Shown: one piece after another, positions 13,248 through 16,280 of the stretch
How positions within the stretch are numbered: position 1 is the first letter of the stretch
How the letters are laid out: each line of letters starts with the position of its first letter
Source: Clostridia bacterium
GTDB taxonomy: Bacteria > Bacillota_A > Clostridia > Christensenellales > Aristaeellaceae
Direction of reading: 5' to 3'
NCBI GenBank assembly: GCA_017432405.1
Contig: JAFRJF010000315.1
Span: 1 to 16,280, forward strand
DNA: 16,280 nucleotides
The notes under the pieces: generated by a model
The model's database searches: none
Seen by the model: only the letters and a program-made list of their open reading frames with translations
What the model was told of the DNA's origin: nothing
Position numbers and translations under genes: made by a program

Positions 13248-15485
13248 TCATTTTGCCGCCTTGGCGAAGCGCTCGGCGTAGGCTTCAGGCGTCAGTCCGC
13301 CATCCAGGAATTGGATCATCAGGTCGTATTGGGCGTCGTCGAAGCCAAAATCCGGCGCGATGGGCACCAGCGCGTCCGCGAGGCTTCGATAGCGGGCGAT
13401 GCTTGCCTCCGACGCCAGCCACTGGCCGTTCTCGCGGTAGTCCTCCATGTAGGCCTGGAGATCGGCAAGCTGTGCCTGAAGGTAAGCCCGCTCGTCGGCG
13501 GTCTGGGCGGCGTCGATGTCCTGCTGGAGCAGCGCCAAATCCTGGGCCATGGTATCCATGTCCTCCTGGTAGGCGGCGTTGGCAACCGGCGTGTTCATGC
13601 TCTGGCATAAGGCCATTTTGGTTTCCACGTTTGTCTTCTCCCACGCGAGGGCCGCAAAGGACAGCGCGGCCTCGGGATTGTCGGAGTGGGGATTGACGCA
13701 GAGCACGAAGGCCACCTGGCTGATCAGGCGCTCACCGCCCGGTTGCACGGAGAGGGGCCATATTTCCATGCCCTGCGCCTGCGGTGAAACCGCGATATCG
13801 GGCATGCCGCTGTCCATCAGGGCCGTGCGGTTGCTGTCACCCTGTTCAGGCTGAACATCGCCCGAGGCGGCGCTCTGCGGGGAGAGCGGCGGGAGACCGT
13901 CCGTGGCCGACAGGCGGGACCAGTTTACACCGTTGAAGGCTTCCAGCAACGGCGGCAGCGTCTGGGACAGGCGGTCGATGGCGCTGTCGTCCGCCCCGAT
14001 CCACAGCAGGCAATCCTGGACCATCGAGCCAAACACCATATCCCGAAGGCCGTCGGCGGGCATGTCCATGTCATACAGGCGATATTCACCGCCAGCGGTC
14101 AAAGCGCCGCTGTCGGCAAGCTGCCCCAACAGCGCCAAGAAGCCGGGCCAGTCTGTGGGGATTTCTTCCAGGGAAAGGCCGGTCAGCGCCTGCACGGCGG
14201 GAACATTCAACAGCTGGCAGTAGCTTCCGACGGCCGTAGGCACGGCGTACAGATGCCCGTCCGCTTGAAGGGCCTTGGCCATTCTGGGGGTCATGTCCGC
14301 GACGGCGGAGGTCAGCGTGGCGATGCCGGACAGGTCGGCGACGAAGCCCGATTCCCGCAGGGACCGGTACAGGTCAGAGTTCAGATCCAGCACAAAGGCG
14401 TCGTATTCCGACGGATGCGCCTTGAACTCGGAGAACAGGTCCGCCGCCTCGGCGACATTTGCGACGGAAACAGCGCAGCCAGGATTGGCGAGCTCAAAAT
14501 CCCGGGCTGCTGTCACCACGGTTTCGTCGTCAACGATGTTGGCAATGCGCAACCGGGTGGTGAACGCCACGGAGCCGCGAATGTCGCAGCTGAGCAGCTG
14601 GCCGCTCTCGCTGAGCGCAGCGTACCGATTGCCGGCGACGACGCCCAGGCGCAGCAGGGCAGGGGCGGAATCCAGCGTACCGACGGGCTTCGGGGCCTCT
14701 GCGCCGCCCGGGGAAAGGGCATAGACCGTGTTGTTGAAGGAGTAGTACAGCAGCCCCTCTGGCGCGTCCCAGGCAAAATTGGCGGCGCGCAGGGCGGAAT
14801 CCAGGGCTATGGTATCCAACAGCTGTGTGCTGCCGTCATCCAGGGACAGGCGGGTGAGCTCCAGCAGGGACTCATCCGCCTCGCTTGGCCCGGCGATGAG
14901 CAGGGCGCCGTCATAGGGCATGGCAGCGGTGTAGGCAGCCAGTGAACGCTCGCCAAGGGACGATAGAGCGTCAGTGTCAGGTGCGTATGAAAAGAAATGG
15001 AAGCGGTAGGTGTCGTCCAGGGCGGCGATGAACAATCGCCGCCCACAGCCGATCATGTTGACCTCGTACCATTTCGCCCGACTGTCGGCCAGGAAGCCGA
15101 GCTGATCGCTTGCGTCATATTCCCTGACCGCGGCAATGGCGTTCCCGGTCAAACCGAGCTCCAGCAGTCGGATCGTGCCGCTGTTCGCGGCGCTGCTCAG
15201 GGTAAGCGCCAGCATTACGCTGTCCTCCGCCCAGGCGGTAACGGACACGCGCATCAGCGCCTCATCGGGCTGCAGGTATTCGGAAAGCGGCAGTGTCGCC
15301 CGGACGGCCCCGGCTTCGACATCCTCGCAGAGGATGGCCATGTCGTCAACGTGCCATACCAATCCCCCGCAAACGGCCATGTCGGGGCACTTTTCGTTCA
15401 TGGCATCCCCGAGGGCGACAGGCGCGGCGTCCATGGCCATGGCGCAGACCAGTATGGCCAGCAACAGGCAGAGTATTTTTTTCAT
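13248..15485 (-). CDS. Exported protein with a solute-binding-protein-like C-terminal half
   Basis: A 745-residue exported protein. It starts with a signal peptide (MKKILCLLLAILVCAMA; the cleavage site is uncertain, with no clean lipobox). Residues about 30-312 consist of repeated strand-like blocks with predicted-turn spacing (LLYYSFNNTVYALSPGG, GNRYAALSESGQLLSCDI), reminiscent of a beta-propeller. From about 313 it resembles family 1 extracellular solute-binding proteins: RLRIANIVDDETVVTAARDF then ELANPG (331-336), YDAFVLDLNSDLYRSLRESG, DGHLYAVPTAVGS (409-420) and TDWPGFLALLGQL. A charged helical insert (about 632-690) resembles a coiled coil. If it is a binding protein, no permease or ATPase gene is nearby. 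The start has an AAAGGA RBS 7-8 nt away (15493-15498). Confidence 0.82.
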   Translation of the reverse strand: MKKILCLLLAILVCAMAMDAAPVALGDAMNEKCPDMAVCGGLVWHVDDMAILCEDVEAGAVRATLPLSEYLQPDEALMRVSVTAWAEDSVMLALTLSSAANSGTIRLLELGLTGNAIAAVREYDASDQLGFLADSRAKWYEVNMIGCGRRLFIAALDDTYRFHFFSYAPDTDALSSLGERSLAAYTAAMPYDGALLIAGPSEADESLLELTRLSLDDGSTQLLDTIALDSALRAANFAWDAPEGLLYYSFNNTVYALSPGGAEAPKPVGTLDSAPALLRLGVVAGNRYAALSESGQLLSCDIRGSVAFTTRLRIANIVDDETVVTAARDFELANPGCAVSVANVAEAADLFSEFKAHPSEYDAFVLDLNSDLYRSLRESGFVADLSGIATLTSAVADMTPRMAKALQADGHLYAVPTAVGSYCQLLNVPAVQALTGLSLEEIPTDWPGFLALLGQLADSGALTAGGEYRLYDMDMPADGLRDMVFGSMVQDCLLWIGADDSAIDRLSQTLPPLLEAFNGVNWSRLSATDGLPPLSPQSAASGDVQPEQGDSNRTALMDSGMPDIAVSPQAQGMEIWPLSVQPGGERLISQVAFVLCVNPHSDNPEAALSFAALAWEKTNVETKMALCQSMNTPVANAAYQEDMDTMAQDLALLQQDIDAAQTADERAYLQAQLADLQAYMEDYRENGQWLASEASIARYRSLADALVPIAPDFGFDDAQYDLMIQFLDGGLTPEAYAERFAKAAK

Positions 15486-15524
15486 GTCATATTCCTTTCA
15501 GGTGGTCCGGATAAATGAAATAAT

Positions 15525-15557
15525 ACAAAAGAGCCCGTTCCCTGGGGAGACGGGCTC
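15525..15557 (-). terminator. Intrinsic terminator of the Tyr-rich protein gene
   Basis: On the - strand GAGCCCGT pairs with ACGGGCTC (8 bp), with further CCC/GGG pairing inside, followed by TTTTGT (15530-15525). It lies 23 bp past the stop of the 15580-15999 gene and 40 bp before the next - strand start, so the two genes are probably separate transcripts or linked by partial read-through. Confidence 0.85.
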
Positions 15558-15579
15558 AATGGGTCAGGTTTGGCTGCGA

Positions 15580-15999
15580 TTACCTGACATTGAAGTACCA
15601 GTTGAAGGAACGGACGAAGTACCAGCGACTGTAGCTTGCGGAGGGACGATAGTAGGTCCTCACATAGGTCCTGTAAGTGCCCCTGGGCCAGTAGCTGTAC
15701 ACGGCGGTCTTGATCGTGTGGTAGCGCCTGCCGGTAAAGTTGATGTCCCAGTAGCCATAGCGCCTGCCCGTCGCGCTCCTGTAGATCTGGCCGTCATAAT
15801 TGGCGCGATAGCCGTACCTGTAGCTGTAGCTGTTGCTGTTCACGAAATACTTGTGATACGTGTAATAGCCGCGGTAAGCGGTGGTCGGACGGCTGACCAG
15901 CTTGACTCTGGGATACGTGGCGAAAGCGGGCACGCACATGCTTACGATCAGTGCCATCACAAAGACCAACACAGCAACCTTCCTGACTGTCCTCTTCAT
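15580..15999 (-). CDS. Small secreted Tyr/Arg-rich protein of unknown function
   Basis: A 139-residue protein with a textbook signal peptide (27 residues, ending VPAFA). The mature part of about 112 residues contains 24 Tyr, 17 Arg and 3 Lys, only two Asp and no Glu, plus several Trp and Phe, so it is strongly basic and aromatic. Short motifs recur: YSYRYGY, GRRYGYW, GRRYHT, RTYVRTYY and a C-terminal SRWYF / FNWYF pair, suggesting alternating beta strands. The mature part has no Cys. AAGGAGG at 16009-16015, 9 nt before the ATG, makes this a credible real gene. I recognise no family. A surface-adhesive, cell-wall-binding or antimicrobial role would fit the composition, but nothing shows which. 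Confidence 0.8.
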   Translation of the reverse strand: MKRTVRKVAVLVFVMALIVSMCVPAFATYPRVKLVSRPTTAYRGYYTYHKYFVNSNSYSYRYGYRANYDGQIYRSATGRRYGYWDINFTGRRYHTIKTAVYSYWPRGTYRTYVRTYYRPSASYSRWYFVRSFNWYFNVR

Positions 16000-16044
16000 A
16001 GGAAAATACCTCCTTCAATAATTCAGCGCTAAGCAACTGACATA

Positions 16045-16073
16045 AAATTACCATACTTTTACACAATTGTCAA
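16045..16073 (-). promoter_or_regulatory. Promoter of the Tyr-rich protein gene
   Basis: On the - strand there is a perfect -35 box, TTGACA (16073-16068), a 17-bp spacer and a -10 box TAATTT (16050-16045) preceded by TGG, an extended -10. The expected transcript starts near 16038, about 39 nt before the start codon. Confidence 0.6.
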
Positions 16074-16095
16074 CCCCTTTTAGCGATTATATCCA

Positions 16096-16203
16096 AGAAG
16101 AAGTATGAATATATTATTACAAGAAGTCAACAAATAAAAGTATAGTAAACGACATAAATAAATTTACTTTGTAATCATCTGGATAATGTGGTATACTTCT
16201 TCT
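16096..16203. repeat. 11-bp inverted repeat in the AT-rich intergenic region
   Basis: AGAAGAAGTAT at 16096-16106 is the exact reverse complement of ATACTTCTTCT at 16193-16203, 86 bp apart. The right arm overlaps the -10 box of the last gene and part of a 10-bp palindrome, CTTCTAGAAG (16199-16208). It could be paired operator sites, a mobile-element end, or chance in AT-rich DNA. Confidence 0.4.
16169..16197 (+). promoter_or_regulatory. Promoter of the gene starting at 16220
   Basis: TTGTAA (16169-16174), a 17-bp spacer and TATACT (16192-16197), with TGG just before the -10 box (extended -10). The start site would be near 16204, giving a leader of only about 16 nt. The palindrome at 16199-16208 covers the start site and would suit a repressor. 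Confidence 0.6.
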
Positions 16204-16219
16204 AGAAGGATGTGATATC

Positions 16220-16280
16220 ATGAATCTACGGAAGTATAGCACTGATCCAAAGGTACTGCTGGAGCAAGGTAAGGCAATAA
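16220..16280 (+). CDS. Start of an unidentified gene, cut by the window end
   Basis: Twenty codons are visible, reading MNLRKYSTDPKVLLEQGKAI, after AAGGA at 16206-16210 with 9-nt spacing. RBS, promoter and an open frame to the window edge support a real gene. Its codons (ATA, CTA, GGT, GTA) are more AT-rich than those of the neighbours, which hints at transferred DNA. The peptide vaguely recalls N-termini of helix-turn-helix or IS630-type transposase proteins, but 20 residues are not enough to assign it. Confidence 0.6.
   Translation, partial: MNLRKYSTDPKVLLEQGKAI

Noticed and set aside
15580..15999. The Tyr-rich protein as a lactococcin 972-type bacteriocin
   Set aside because: Size, signal peptide and aromatic C-terminus are loosely similar, but the Gly-Gly/Trp pattern of that family and its accessory immunity and ABC genes are not seen.

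Overview
The window is GC-rich, gene-dense bacterial chromosome with strong AGGAGG-type ribosome binding sites and compact operons. The order rel - dtd - metallo-beta-lactamase-fold hydrolase - hemZ is a classic Bacillota/Clostridia arrangement. Together with a BspA-like leucine-rich repeat protein carrying Big_2 domains and a long-form HPF, it points to a high-GC gut or rumen-type Clostridia member. A Christensenellales-like lineage is my guess from gene style only.

Region 1 (1-6460, + strand) is one apparent operon: the 3' part of a bifunctional Rel (p)ppGpp synthetase/hydrolase, dtd (D-aminoacyl-tRNA deacylase), a glyoxalase II-like hydrolase, a HemZ-type radical SAM protein overlapping it by 4 bp, then three tandem cyclophilin-type peptidyl-prolyl isomerases. 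The three look built for different places: membrane-anchored, secreted and cytoplasmic. The operon ends at a strong hairpin terminator (6421-6460). In many Clostridia hisS and aspS follow hemZ; here the cyclophilins do.

Region 2 (6503-9739, - strand) is a 1078-residue secreted LRR_5/BspA-like protein. It has a signal peptide, an acidic linker, four tandem copies of a roughly 190-residue super-repeat (each about eight LRRs) and two C-terminal Big_2 Ig-like domains. It is transcribed divergently from topB, and good sigma-A-type promoters can be read for both genes in the AT-rich spacer.

Region 3 (9984-13162, + strand) holds topB (type IA topoisomerase III), a small secreted protein of unknown function, and hpf (ribosome hibernation factor). 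It ends at a strong terminator shared with the convergent gene. Rel and HPF both belong to growth-arrest physiology, but nothing in the sequence links their regulation.

Region 4 (13248-15999, - strand) encodes a 745-residue exported protein with a solute-binding-protein-like C-terminal half and an unusual N-terminal half, and upstream of it a 139-residue exported, extremely Tyr/Arg-rich protein. An intrinsic terminator separates them.

Region 5 (16000-16280) is AT-rich. It contains the Tyr-rich gene's promoter, an inverted repeat, and a well-formed promoter and RBS for a + strand gene that runs off the window. No gene-free stretch exceeds 300 bases. No tRNA, rRNA or CRISPR array was seen.
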